From the NCBI RefSeq assembly GCF_014639255.1, contig NZ_BMFV01000039.1:1-35563 (forward strand): a stretch of 35,563 nt of DNA, read 5' to 3'. This DNA is from Pullulanibacillus pueri. GTDB taxonomy: Bacteria; Bacillota; Bacilli; Bacillales; Sporolactobacillaceae. A model generated the notes under the pieces. That model did no database searches. It was given only the letters and a program-made list of their open reading frames with translations, and was not told the DNA's origin. Position 1 is the first letter of the stretch; each line of letters begins with the position of its first letter. Position numbers and translations under genes: made by a program. This document shows, in pieces, positions 1 to 8,489 of the stretch.

Positions 1-92
1 GATCCACTTGGGAAACCCATTAATCCATTCCCAAGTTAGCTGAGGCCGTGCCCATGGAAAGCGAGCAACCTGAAGCTCAAATCCACACCATA
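1..92 (+). repeat. Dispersed non-coding element, copy A (truncated by window start)
   Basis: This stretch aligns well with the reverse complement of about 26905-27005. Shared blocks include gatcca, tagctgaggccgtgccc, ggaaagcgagc and atccacacc. It contains a perfect 9-bp inverted repeat (6-14 with 28-36) around a 13-nt loop. The style resembles the long intergenic repeats scattered through Bacillales genomes. No ORF fits it. The remainder, 93-240, shows nothing recognisable. Confidence 0.6.
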
Positions 93-238
93 AGCCTGCA
101 GTAATCAACTATTATGCTAGCTCTTAGCTTAAGCGTTACGCCGGAATATCCTTCAACTCTTCACATTTAAATCCCTATAAAAAATGTTTTAACAGCTTAT
201 TTTAAATTATTTGCTAGACCTTAACATGTAAATAAGGC

Positions 239-287
239 AAAAAAAGGCGATAATCCGGGGGTCATTTGCGGATTATCGCTTTTTTTA
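239..287. terminator. Bidirectional rho-independent terminator
   Basis: An 11-bp perfect stem (247-257 with 269-279) is flanked by an A-run on the left and a T-run on the right. It can therefore stop transcription on either strand. On the minus strand it ends the YtxH-like gene. Confidence 0.85.
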
Positions 288-319
288 GATTGGCTTGTCC
301 AAATTTCCTCGCTAAAAAG

Positions 320-643
320 CTATTTTTGAATATCATTAATTTCTTCCGACAATTTTTTTAAATTAGGCTGAATATCTGTTTGCCAAGAGTCGACTAAGGT
401 TTTGACTTCGTTTACTGTTGATTTGATCACAGGGATACTTTTTTGAGTAAAGTCCGTTAAGTTGTTTTTGACCGATAATGCAGTCTCCTTTAATTCTTTA
501 ACGGGTAATTGGATGTCATTGACTTGAGTTTTTAAGTCTTGGCGAAGTTCTTTACCTGGCTTTGGAGCGTTTAAAAGGACTGTAATACCTGCGGCAACAC
601 TTCCAACTGTAAACCCGAATATGTAGGATTTTAACTTGCCCAT
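320..643 (-). CDS. YtxH domain-containing general-stress-like protein
   Basis: A 107-residue protein. One membrane or strongly hydrophobic segment near the N-terminus (about residues 4-24, with FGFTVGSVAAGI) is followed by the motif NAPKPGKELRQDL. That arrangement is typical of the YtxH/gas-vesicle-like family. The rest is a long, charged, amphipathic helix that probably forms a coiled coil. YtxH-type proteins are small membrane-anchored stress proteins of unclear molecular role. The start was placed at the internal ATG at 643 because GAGGTG lies 7 nt upstream; the longer frame to 685 has no ribosome binding site. The gene is transcribed alone and ends at the bidirectional terminator at 239-287. 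Confidence 0.8.
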   Translation of the reverse strand: MGKLKSYIFGFTVGSVAAGITVLLNAPKPGKELRQDLKTQVNDIQLPVKELKETALSVKNNLTDFTQKSIPVIKSTVNEVKTLVDSWQTDIQPNLKKLSEEINDIQK

Positions 644-804
644 TAAATACACCTCACTTTTTTTCTTGTCAATATTATAAAACAATTTGCATAAGTTATC
701 ATTAATAGTGCGTGATTCAATAAGTCAGTGTTGAGAGAAAGTTTTTTCTCCGTTCCATTCGCACGTTAGAGGTGGAGCTATAACCTCTTATAGGGGGCGT
801 CCAT

Positions 805-990
805 ATGTTTATATTAATTGCGCTCTTCATTATTATTGGTCTCTGTTTACTTGCTCATACGGCATTGGGATTAAGTAAACAAAGAAATTATAGTTTTAAG
901 AATGCAGCGCTTAAAAAGCAGCAGAATACTCTAGTGCTATTGGGAATAGTCGGAGTCTTATGCCTACTGTTTGCTTTTCTTCTGATATAA
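805..990 (+). CDS. Small two-helix membrane protein
   Basis: A 61-residue protein with two hydrophobic helices (residues about 2-20 and 42-61) joined by a basic loop. It has no signal for export and no recognised domain. An AGGGGGCG ribosome binding site sits 7-8 nt before the ATG. The gene stands alone, divergent from the YtxH-like gene, and is closed by a strong terminator at 1004-1030. The hydrophobic pattern, ribosome binding site and terminator make it a credible gene. The function is unknown. Confidence 0.65.
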   Translation: MFILIALFIIIGLCLLAHTALGLSKQRNYSFKNAALKKQQNTLVLLGIVGVLCLLFAFLLI

Positions 991-1003
991 CCAGAGCCAT
1001 ATG

Positions 1004-1030
1004 AAAAACGCGGGATGACCCGCGTTTTTT
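1004..1030. terminator. Bidirectional terminator between convergent genes
   Basis: A perfect GC-rich 6-bp stem (1009-1014 with 1019-1024) has a 4-nt loop and is extended by A:T pairs, with an A-run on one side and a T-run on the other. It serves both the small membrane protein gene and hit. Confidence 0.9.
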
Positions 1031-1033
1031 AGT

Positions 1034-1462
1034 CTAAATTTCTTGTGCGATAGAAGCTGCAATTTTTTGCAGATCTTCAGGTGTATAATCCTCTTGGTGT
1101 GGGTGCCATATGGGTTTATAGCCATCCTCTTTGCCATAACGTGGAATAATATGTACATGATAATGGAAGACGGTTTGCTCGGCTTCTTTACCATTGTTAT
1201 TCATCAGATTTAAGCCTAAAGGCTGGAAGGCATCGCGGACAGCCCGGGCGATTTTGGGCACAACGGAAAAGAGTTTAGCGGCTGTTTCTTCTTGAAGCTC
1301 AAAAATATTTGCTTGATGGTCCTTTGGGATGACTAAAGTATGGCCTTTAGTGACTTGACTAAGATCAAGAAATGCATAGACATCGTCATTTTCAAAGACC
1401 TTAGCAGATGGCACTTCGCCATTAATTATTTTACAAAAAATACAATTTTGATCATGAGCCAT
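1034..1462 (-). CDS. hit: HIT family nucleotide-binding hydrolase Hit
   Basis: A 142-residue histidine-triad protein of the Fhit/HINT superfamily, which hydrolyses or transfers nucleotidyl groups; the physiological substrate in Bacilli is unknown. The triad HYHVH is at residues 100-104, and a zinc-type CIFC pair lies at 7-10. The segment SQVTKGHTLVIPK is highly characteristic of the Bacillus Hit protein. The start at 1462 gives the usual family length and has AAGGG upstream; a six-codon-longer frame to 1480 has no ribosome binding site. Hit lies divergent to ecsA, an arrangement also found in B. subtilis. Confidence 0.93.
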   Translation of the reverse strand: MAHDQNCIFCKIINGEVPSAKVFENDDVYAFLDLSQVTKGHTLVIPKDHQANIFELQEETAAKLFSVVPKIARAVRDAFQPLGLNLMNNNGKEAEQTVFHYHVHIIPRYGKEDGYKPIWHPHQEDYTPEDLQKIAASIAQEI

Positions 1463-1603
1463 TCTTAATTTTCCCTTCATATTGATTTTTTTACTATTTT
1501 ATCACAAAATGATGGGACAAGCTGAGAATAGCAATCGTATTGTTGCCCATCTAGCGATTATTTGAGAAAATAGAAGGAATTGATGGGACGGAGGTATAAG
1601 TTA

Positions 1604-2356
1604 ATGGCTGAGATATTACAGGTAGAGCATTTAAGTGGTGGCTATTCCAATCAAAAGCATGTTCTTCATGATCTTTCTTTTCATGTGAAGAAAGGAGAGC
1701 TTGTTGGACTTGTAGGGTTAAATGGAGCAGGGAAAAGTACAACCATTAAGCATATCTTAGGTCTTATGGAAGCTCTCACTGGCACTATTAAGGTGGATGG
1801 GCTCACAATACAAGAGGATAAAACAGCTTATCGATCGAAACTAGCGTATATCCCAGAAACGCCAAATCTTTATGAACAACTCACTTTACGAGAGCACTTA
1901 GAAATGTCTGCAATGGCTTATGGGGTGGACAAGGCAGCTTTTGAAAGCCGGATGCCGCAGTTACTTTCATTATTTCGAATGGAGAATCGTCTTGACTGGT
2001 TCCCCGGTCATTTTTCGAAAGGGATGAAACAAAAGGTGATGATCATGTGTGCCTTTCTCGTTCATCCAGAGCTTTATGTTGTTGATGAGCCCTTTGTGGG
2101 ACTCGATCCAATTGGTATCCAGGCTTTTCTCGATTTAATGATTGAGATGAAACAAAAGGGAGCTGGAATTTTAATGTCCACGCACATCCTTTCAACAGCA
2201 GAACAATATTGTGATCGTTTTATTCTCCTTCACGAAGGGAAAATTGCCATGCAAGGCACTATGGATGAATTAAGAGAAAGCGTTAATGATCCACAGGTCT
2301 CCTTGCACGATATCTATGTTTCAGTAGCAAAGGGTGAAAAACCTTGGGAAAAATAG
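1604..2356 (+). CDS. ecsA: ABC transporter ATP-binding protein EcsA
   Basis: A 250-residue ABC ATPase. Walker A GLNGAGKST is at about 38-46, the signature FSKGMKQ at 137-143, Walker B with VVDEP at 157-163, and the H-loop histidine near 194. YIPETPNLYEQLTL and the FSKGMKQKVMIMCAFL stretch are typical of EcsA. EcsAB influences protein secretion, regulated membrane proteolysis and competence in B. subtilis; its transported substrate is uncertain. The ATG at 1604 was chosen because GGAGG lies 9 nt upstream. Upstream TTG and ATG codons in frame (1580, 1583) would place that site inside the gene. It overlaps ecsB by 13 nt, implying translational coupling. Confidence 0.95.
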   Translation: MAEILQVEHLSGGYSNQKHVLHDLSFHVKKGELVGLVGLNGAGKSTTIKHILGLMEALTGTIKVDGLTIQEDKTAYRSKLAYIPETPNLYEQLTLREHLEMSAMAYGVDKAAFESRMPQLLSLFRMENRLDWFPGHFSKGMKQKVMIMCAFLVHPELYVVDEPFVGLDPIGIQAFLDLMIEMKQKGAGILMSTHILSTAEQYCDRFILLHEGKIAMQGTMDELRESVNDPQVSLHDIYVSVAKGEKPWEK

Positions 2357-3567
2357 AAGCATTGTGGTCACAAAGGCTAAGAGAGCATTGGGATATGACG
2401 AGTCGTTATTTGCGACTCCTGTCTAATAGCGGGTTTATGTTTTCTCTTTATATTCTCATCGTCGGTGGGGGCTATTTTTATCAGCAGTGGGTTAAGGGAC
2501 TACCTGAAACCTTTCCAACAGAGTGGATACTTCTGCTTTTATTTGGCTTTTTTATTGTAAGAAGTCCTGTTCGTACATTGCTGCGATCTGCAGATCTAGT
2601 GTTTTTGCTGCCCTTAGAGGAAAAGCTTGAGGACTATTTTAAGAAAGCCATTCGATATAGCTATATCATGCAGTGTATTCCTCTTTTATTTCTGTGGGCG
2701 ATTGCGATGCCCCTTTATTTACATACTGTTGATCATCGGATCGGTGCCTATGTATTAGTACTGATCGTGCTTTTCATCCTAAAGGCTTGGAATTTGTTCT
2801 GCTCTTGGGCAGAGACTTTTGTCTTTGCATCTTTTAAATATAAAGGGTTACGTGGGGTATTCTCCTTTGTTTTTATCTACCTCTTGTTGGCGGAGGCACC
2901 ATGGTACTTTCTCGTCATCCTTATTGCCTTAGCTTTAGTCCTTACGCTTTTTGTTTATAACCCTCTGCAGAGACAGCATCTGATGAAATGGGACGTTCTC
3001 TTAGATATTGAAATGAGACAAGCGGCGAACTTTGACCGTTTTGCAAATTTGATTACGGATGTCCCGCATATGCAAAATCGTATTAAGCCACGCAACTATT
3101 TAAAAGCCGTGACAGAGATATTTGCTTACAGCCCTAAGGCGACGTTTAAGAAATATTTTAGTAAAACGTTTTTGCGTTCAGGAGATTATTTTGGGATCTA
3201 TGTACGCCTCCTTGTTATAGGTGGGATTGTGATTTGGATGGCGGGTGGAGACCTTTCCTCTGTCATTATCGCGGTTGTTACTGTTTATCTGACGGCCATG
3301 CAACTGCTTCCATTGTGGAATGCAGGTGCGATAGAAGGCCCAGGTTTGTTATTCCCTATTCCGAATAAAGTTCGAGAGCGTAATTTTTTATCAGTGTTGA
3401 TGCTTTTACTTGTGAGTGAAGCGATTGTGCTAGGCATCATTGCGCTTGTTGTAGGGATTTCAGTAATCTTTGCTTTACTCACCGCTGGAGCAGGGATTGT
3501 CTTTGCATTCTTATTTACTTATGGCTATGCTAGCCGAAAGATTCGTCGTTCCTCTTTAGAGTTGTAA
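2344..3567 (+). CDS. ecsB: ABC transporter permease EcsB
   Basis: A 407-residue polytopic membrane protein and the membrane partner of EcsA. Hydrophobic segments recur along the chain. The conserved VRTLLRSADLVFLLPLEEKL region near residue 80 is an EcsB hallmark. Translation starts at TTG inside the 3' end of ecsA, preceded by AAGGGTGA. Length matches the family. The third gene of the B. subtilis operon, ecsC, is absent: a terminator follows directly and the next gene is on the other strand. Confidence 0.93.
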   Translation: MGKIEALWSQRLREHWDMTSRYLRLLSNSGFMFSLYILIVGGGYFYQQWVKGLPETFPTEWILLLLFGFFIVRSPVRTLLRSADLVFLLPLEEKLEDYFKKAIRYSYIMQCIPLLFLWAIAMPLYLHTVDHRIGAYVLVLIVLFILKAWNLFCSWAETFVFASFKYKGLRGVFSFVFIYLLLAEAPWYFLVILIALALVLTLFVYNPLQRQHLMKWDVLLDIEMRQAANFDRFANLITDVPHMQNRIKPRNYLKAVTEIFAYSPKATFKKYFSKTFLRSGDYFGIYVRLLVIGGIVIWMAGGDLSSVIIAVVTVYLTAMQLLPLWNAGAIEGPGLLFPIPNKVRERNFLSVLMLLLVSEAIVLGIIALVVGISVIFALLTAGAGIVFAFLFTYGYASRKIRRSSLEL

Positions 3568-3571
3568 AATG

Positions 3572-3612
3572 AAACACCCTGAACCACTAGAGAGTGGAAC
3601 AGGGTGTTTTTG
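3572..3612. terminator. Bidirectional terminator after ecsB
   Basis: A long hairpin has an outer stem aacaccctg/cagggtgtt (3573-3581 with 3600-3608) and an inner stem ccact/agtgg (3584-3588 with 3593-3597), separated by an AA/AA internal loop. A-rich on the left and T-rich on the right, it lies between the converging ecsB and ferritin-like genes. Confidence 0.85.
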
Positions 3613-3617
3613 CTGGT

Positions 3618-4052
3618 TTAGCTGAGACGATGATCATTAAGCATTCTTTCGGTAATTTCTTTATGTTTGGTCTCGTCAGCAATCATGTCTTCTAATTTCA
3701 CAACGAGATCAATCAGCCCGAGTTCATCTGCTTGTTTTCTTCTCTTTTTATAGCGTTCAATGGTGTCGCTTTCGGATTTATGGACTTCTTCGAGCATGCG
3801 CTTTGCATCGGTAGTGTAGACCACTTCTGCGGGTTTTGTGGTGGGGTTGCCACCCAGTGTTGCAATTTTTTCTGACAGATAAGAAGCGTGCCCTTGCTCA
3901 TCAGGGATTTCATCCTCAAAAAAAGGCTTTAGGACTTGATAGTGCATACCCGATACAGTCGCTGCATAGGTTGTGTATTGAATGACGGCTCCGTATTCAT
4001 TAGCAAGATCTTCGTTTAATCCATCAATTAGAGCTTTCATTTTTTCATCCAT
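3618..4052 (-). CDS. Ferritin-like di-iron protein (bacterioferritin/Dps-like fold)
   Basis: A 144-residue four-helix protein. Candidate di-iron ligands follow the ferritin-like pattern: E19 in the first helix, E52 and H55 (ExxH) in the second, E94 in the third, and E127 and H130 (ExxH) in the fourth. This suggests iron binding or oxidation, but the sequence does not tell a storage shell from an oxidase. The ATG at 4052 is preferred because AAAGGA lies 8 nt before it; three upstream in-frame residues would put the ribosome binding site against the start codon. It is probably transcribed alone from the 4053-4150 gap. Confidence 0.8.
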   Translation of the reverse strand: MDEKMKALIDGLNEDLANEYGAVIQYTTYAATVSGMHYQVLKPFFEDEIPDEQGHASYLSEKIATLGGNPTTKPAEVVYTTDAKRMLEEVHKSESDTIERYKKRRKQADELGLIDLVVKLEDMIADETKHKEITERMLNDHRLS

Positions 4053-4150
4053 GTCATTCATCCTTTCATAATAATGCTTTACTACATATATTTCCCGCAT
4101 TGTCCAAAGGTAAACCTCTGATGTTTCTTCTAAAGATGAAAAGACGTTTG

Positions 4151-5554
4151 TTATATTAAAAACATGGCAACGATTGTTGTCACAACTAAGCCAATAATAA
4201 CAGGGATAAGGTTTCTACGCGCTAACTCAAAGGCATCGACATTACATATGGCTGCGACGGGGATTAACGCCCAAGGGACTAATGTTCCTCCGCCGACCCA
4301 TATGGCCGCGACCTGGCCGAGAGCCGTTAATGTTGCAATCCCGCTTCCTATGGCCGCTGAGAAGAGATGGGCAATGGAACCCGCTAAGGATATTCCAGAA
4401 AATCCAGAACCGTCAAGACCTGTGATCGCACCGACCACTGTAAGGGTACTGGCGGCGACTTCTTTGTTTAATGGCATAGAATGGGCTAGCGCATTGCCTA
4501 AATCATTGACGATACCTGCTGAGTGGGCAGGGAGGACATCCCCAAAAACAGAAGAGAATCCGGCATCTCCCATATAAAAGAAAGCTGCAATTGGAATCAC
4601 AGGTCCGAAGACTTTGAATCCAAACTGAAAGCCTTCGACTAAATAGGAAGTAATCTTTTCTAAGCCTTTATTTTTATGGGCCACAAGTGAGATAGCCATA
4701 AGAATAAAGATGACGGTTCCTCCAACGAGTGCGGTTGCTGCGTCCCCTTGTAAGTTAAAAGCAATCATCCCGACCACATCTAAGATTAGGAGAATAGGGA
4801 CTAATAGGGCAAAAAAGGTTCGTGTTTTAGGAGAAAGCGTGAAATTCTGATTTTGCTCTGATGTATCACTGTTTATTTTTTGCAATTCTTGGGAGGTCAC
4901 CTTTAACTTTCCTTTTTTCATGTCACGTAACATGAGGAAAAAGGAGGTCAGAATAGTCACACCTCCCATGACAATTACAAGTGGGATACTGGCAGAGAGC
5001 ACATCGCCTACAGGAATACCGGCTGCATCCGCTGTGAGCTTAGGTGCTCCTTGAATCACATAGTCCCCTGAGAGTGCCACCCCATGACCAAACAAGTTCA
5101 TAGCCATGGCGGCTCCTAATGCAGGAAGACCTACTCTTAAGGCTACAGGAAGCAAAACAACACCTAATAAGGCGACGGCAGGAGAGGGCCAGAAGAACCA
5201 CGAAACAATCATCATGACAAGCCCAATGACCCAAAAGGCTAAAGCGGGCGTGCGGATAAACTTTGTAAAAGGTTTAATCATATAATCATTAATCCCCGTC
5301 TTCGTGAGTACATGACTCAGAGCGACGATGACTGAGATAACAAGAATAGTTCCTAGTAATTGAGTGATGGCATAAACAAGGCTATTGAAAATGCCTCCTA
5401 TAGCCGTTGTGAAGGAAGAAGTGGCTACCCAGCCCATGATAAAAATACCGACAATACATATCAAAGTGATATCGCGCCTCAAGACCATGACACCAATAAT
5501 GAGCACGATAAAAACAAGGTAGATCCAGTGGACAAGTGTTAAATCTACTCCCAT
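4151..5554 (-). CDS. Polytopic membrane transporter, substrate unknown
   Basis: A 467-residue protein with about 11-13 predicted membrane helices. The arrangement (N-terminal hydrophobic bundle, charged cytoplasmic loop around residues 215-245, second bundle) resembles members of the ion transporter superfamily that carry anions or exchange sodium and protons. I cannot name the family firmly. Conserved-looking motifs include FWPSPAVALLG, NLFGHGVALSGDY and a C-terminal GTLVPWALIPVAAICNVDAFE. A GGAGG site stands 7 nt before the ATG. The gene is monocistronic and lies upstream of the ferritin-like gene on the same strand, with a 98-bp gap. Confidence 0.7.
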   Translation of the reverse strand: MGVDLTLVHWIYLVFIVLIIGVMVLRRDITLICIVGIFIMGWVATSSFTTAIGGIFNSLVYAITQLLGTILVISVIVALSHVLTKTGINDYMIKPFTKFIRTPALAFWVIGLVMMIVSWFFWPSPAVALLGVVLLPVALRVGLPALGAAMAMNLFGHGVALSGDYVIQGAPKLTADAAGIPVGDVLSASIPLVIVMGGVTILTSFFLMLRDMKKGKLKVTSQELQKINSDTSEQNQNFTLSPKTRTFFALLVPILLILDVVGMIAFNLQGDAATALVGGTVIFILMAISLVAHKNKGLEKITSYLVEGFQFGFKVFGPVIPIAAFFYMGDAGFSSVFGDVLPAHSAGIVNDLGNALAHSMPLNKEVAASTLTVVGAITGLDGSGFSGISLAGSIAHLFSAAIGSGIATLTALGQVAAIWVGGGTLVPWALIPVAAICNVDAFELARRNLIPVIIGLVVTTIVAMFLI

Positions 5555-5923
5555 AGTGAAACCTCCGTTTCATGGTGTGTGAGAATAGAATATGCGGGCG
5601 GATGTCTAGGTGTGAGTCAGCGTAAAATCAGACCTAAGACGGAGGCTATTCCCGACGCGGGGACATTTAAAAAATTTCAAAAACAGATTATAGTAAAGAA
5701 GGAATCGATGAAAGGGAAAAGAATTATAAACAGGAATAAGGTTTTTGAAAAAAGCTGGTTTTCTAAGGCGGGCCTATCAAGGCTTTTCTTTATAACGTCA
5801 GAATTTATAACTTAATGGATGACCTTATAAGTGCAACTTTGGCATTCGCCATTAAGGCTTGGCGGTAAGCCAAGTTTTCTTAAGACAGGATTCCAACATC
5901 TTAATTGATTGAGGGGATTTGAC
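5555..5923 (+). other. Intergenic region upstream of the lia-type operon
   Basis: No gene is supported here. A 78-codon frame (5579-5815) has no ribosome binding site and an unconvincing composition. The region probably carries the divergent transporter promoter and the lia operon promoter. No clear LiaR operator could be picked out by eye. A terminator-like hairpin lies at 5858-5880. Confidence 0.5.
5858..5880 (+). terminator. Terminator-like hairpin ahead of the lia operon
   Basis: The stem cttggc/gccaag (5858-5863 with 5869-5874) has a 5-nt loop followed by TTTTCTT. It lies 45 nt upstream of the first lia gene with no gene before it on this strand. It may be an attenuator or a relic. Confidence 0.4.
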
Positions 5924-6634
5924 ATGAAACGACAACTTTCATTCACTATTTCATTACCCAAAATAGTGACAGCGATTATTTTTATATATATTGGGGGCTG
6001 GCTTTTGCTCAGCACACTGGGATTAATGAGCGCCTCTATGAAGGACGCAATGATTATATTTATCCCTTATGCTCTTATTATTTGGGGACTTAGTCTATTG
6101 ATTGCCCCATTTATCAGTGCAAAAAGTGAGTTTGGTGGCAACTGGCTGTTTGGCCTTTTCTTTTTAGCTTATGGTAGTGCAGTCCTTGGCGGGATGTATC
6201 ACGTGTTTAATTTTGAATGGCAGGACGTTTGGAAGCTCTGGCCGCTTTTTATTGTATACGTTGGATTCATGATTGTGTTTGAAGGCAGCAAGAAAGGTCA
6301 CAAGCATGCAAAAAAAATTGAAAAAATGAAAAGAAAAGAAATGAAACGCGGCCATGACGATTGGGCCGTAAAAAGCAAGGTATTAAGCGAAGAGATAAAA
6401 AATGAACTGAAGAATGAACTGGAAAAAGAGTTACGGGAAGTTAAACAAGAATGGGAAGCACCTATAGATGAAATAAAAGTAGTGGACAAAAGTGAAAGGC
6501 GTGCAGAACGAGAACGAAGACAAGCTGAACGTCAAGAGCGTCTCGCTAAATTTTCCCAGCAGGCTCCTATAAACAAGGATTCTATAGAGAACGACGACGC
6601 CATTGATTCAGAAAATAAGGAGAACCCTTCCTAA
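5924..6634 (+). CDS. LiaF-type membrane protein with basic coiled-coil tail
   Basis: A 236-residue protein. Four hydrophobic helices fall in the first 120 residues, in the pattern GGWLLLSTLGLM ... FIPYALIIWGLSLL ... WKLWPLFIVYVGF. This is the same membrane module that opens LiaF, encoded by the next gene. Here it continues into a strongly charged helical tail (about residues 125-205) and lacks the LiaF C-terminal domain. The start is set by GAGGGG 7 nt before ATG 5924. As first gene of the operon it may tune or sense alongside LiaF; that role is inferred only from position and the shared module. Confidence 0.75.
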   Translation: MKRQLSFTISLPKIVTAIIFIYIGGWLLLSTLGLMSASMKDAMIIFIPYALIIWGLSLLIAPFISAKSEFGGNWLFGLFFLAYGSAVLGGMYHVFNFEWQDVWKLWPLFIVYVGFMIVFEGSKKGHKHAKKIEKMKRKEMKRGHDDWAVKSKVLSEEIKNELKNELEKELREVKQEWEAPIDEIKVVDKSERRAERERRQAERQERLAKFSQQAPINKDSIENDDAIDSENKENPS

Positions 6635-6668
6635 AACGAATGAATCATGGACCTGAGGTGATGACTTT

Positions 6669-7460
6669 ATGAGAAGCGTTTCTTTTACAAATATATTTAT
6701 GGCAGCCCTCTTCATTTTTATCGGTGTGTGGTTGCTTTTGGGGAATATGGGGCTTGTTTCAATGGGGCTAGGCGAATTATTAGGAACCTTTATTGCCTTT
6801 GTCATCTTTATTTATGGTTTATGGAATCTATTAAAGCCTTTATTGAGGGGAAGGGGACCTCACTGGTTTATCGGCTTATTCTGTACCGTTTATGGTGGGC
6901 TGCTCCTTGCAGATGATTTTAATATTGGTTCTCTTTCATTTCATTGGACTGACTTTTGGCGGTTGTGGCCGCTTGTTTTGATTTATATAGGGTTTGAGAT
7001 TGTTGGACCCATTCGTTTTAAACGTTCTTATAACATGAACAGGAAAAATCATCGTTCTGACGAAGCTAATAAATATTGGAATCGTAAAGGCACCTCTGTA
7101 TTTAATGTCGTGAAAGAATGTCATTTTAATGAGCCCAACTGGCCTGTTGAACCAATGAATTTACGGGGATTTGTGAGTGACTATGAATTTGATTTTACAA
7201 AGGCGTTTATTCCAGATAGAGAAACAGAGATTCAGATTTCAGGCTTTGTTGGTGACATTGATGTGGTGATACCGGAAGATGTTGCTTTCATGGTAAAGGG
7301 TGAAGCAAACATTGTCGATGTCAATATTGGGGAAGAAGAACAGTCGGGTGTCGGCAGTAGGGATCTTTTCTATAAGACACAGGACTTTGATGAGGCCTCT
7401 CGAAGGATTGTTCTGGATGTCTCCTTTAAAATACTTGATTTAAATATCGATAGAGTATGA
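6669..7460 (+). CDS. liaF: LiaF-like inhibitor of the envelope stress sensor kinase
   Basis: A 263-residue protein. Four N-terminal membrane helices (about residues 8-110) precede a soluble C-terminal domain of the cell-wall-active antibiotics response type (DUF2154), including the stretch RGFVSDYEFDFTKAFIPD and a beta-rich region GFVGDIDVVIPEDVAF. In B. subtilis LiaF keeps the LiaS kinase inactive until lipid II-targeting antibiotics perturb the envelope. The gene lies 34 nt after the preceding membrane gene and 12 nt before liaS. GAGGTGA supports the start. It is somewhat longer than B. subtilis LiaF. Confidence 0.88.
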   Translation: MRSVSFTNIFMAALFIFIGVWLLLGNMGLVSMGLGELLGTFIAFVIFIYGLWNLLKPLLRGRGPHWFIGLFCTVYGGLLLADDFNIGSLSFHWTDFWRLWPLVLIYIGFEIVGPIRFKRSYNMNRKNHRSDEANKYWNRKGTSVFNVVKECHFNEPNWPVEPMNLRGFVSDYEFDFTKAFIPDRETEIQISGFVGDIDVVIPEDVAFMVKGEANIVDVNIGEEEQSGVGSRDLFYKTQDFDEASRRIVLDVSFKILDLNIDRV

Positions 7461-7472
7461 GGAGGCAGGACT

Positions 7473-8489
7473 TTGTTATCTTTTAAATTCATTAAACATT
7501 ATAGCCTTTTTGCAGCTTTGTCAGGCATTATTGTTTTTGCAGTCTTAGAGTCACAGGGCGTCCTGATTTTCAAGGCACTCCTCTTCATGATCTTAACCTT
7601 TATTGTCATCTTCCTTCTCGGATTATATTTAGGATTTAAGACACAGCAGAATGATAAGCATCGCTTGAGTGCTATCGCCTCCTTCATCCGTGTCTTATCG
7701 AATGGAAAGCTTTCTGATAGGATACAAGTCTCAGAATCCGGGGAACTGGCCTCTATAGAACGATCATTAAATCAATTGGCTGATCGCTATGAACAACAAG
7801 TCCAAAATCTTCAAAGATTAGCAGATGAAAAGGCGGAATTGGCAGAGCAGGCGAAAAGCGCAGCGACGATAGAAGAACGTCAGCGCCTAGCACGGGATTT
7901 ACATGATGCTGTCAGTCAACAGCTTTTTGCCTTAAATATGTTGGCCTCAGCTGCCAAAAAGGCAGTGGTAAAAAAACCGGAGATGGCCGAGCAACAAATT
8001 GCTGAAATCGCTGAAATTGCCTTAAAGGCTCAAGGGGAAATGCGGGCTTTATTATTACATTTACGTCCTGTTCATTTGTCAGAGGATTCCCTCCAAGAAG
8101 GTATGGAAAAGCTGATCTATGAGTTAGGGGCAAAAACAAACATTCAATTTGAAACAGAAATTCATATAATAAAAGGGTTATCCAAAGGTGTAGAAGATCA
8201 TCTCTTTCGGCTTTTACAAGAAGCCCTTTCCAATGCTCTCCGGCATTCTCAGGCTTCTGTCATTAAGTTAGAGCTCACGCAAACGAGTCAAGCAGTGGTA
8301 ATGAAGGTTCACGATAATGGTAAAGGCTTTGATCTTACAGAAGATAAAAAGACATCCTATGGATTGAAAACGATGCGTGAGCGTTGTGAAGAGTTGGGCG
8401 GAAAGCTCACCCTTACATCGCGTCCGAACGAAGGCACGTTTGTTGACATACGAATACCGTTAAAAAGTGGTGGGGGGAATAGTCAGTGA
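7473..8489 (+). CDS. liaS: Sensor histidine kinase LiaS/VraS type
   Basis: A 338-residue membrane kinase of the NarL-partner class. Two membrane helices lie at about 10-28 and 32-55 with almost no extracellular loop, the layout of intramembrane-sensing kinases. A HAMP linker spans about 60-110. The phospho-acceptor is H144 in RDLHDAVSQQ. The ATP-binding domain carries the N box EALSNALRHS and the G boxes DNGKGFDL and YGLKTMRER. It starts at TTG 7473 with GGAGG 7 nt upstream. Its stop overlaps the liaR start by 4 nt. It should phosphorylate LiaR when released from LiaF. Confidence 0.93.
   Translation: MLSFKFIKHYSLFAALSGIIVFAVLESQGVLIFKALLFMILTFIVIFLLGLYLGFKTQQNDKHRLSAIASFIRVLSNGKLSDRIQVSESGELASIERSLNQLADRYEQQVQNLQRLADEKAELAEQAKSAATIEERQRLARDLHDAVSQQLFALNMLASAAKKAVVKKPEMAEQQIAEIAEIALKAQGEMRALLLHLRPVHLSEDSLQEGMEKLIYELGAKTNIQFETEIHIIKGLSKGVEDHLFRLLQEALSNALRHSQASVIKLELTQTSQAVVMKVHDNGKGFDLTEDKKTSYGLKTMRERCEELGGKLTLTSRPNEGTFVDIRIPLKSGGGNSQ

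Noticed and set aside
5579..5815. 78-codon frame upstream of the lia operon
   Set aside because: No ribosome binding site, low-complexity basic composition and position in a divergent promoter region.
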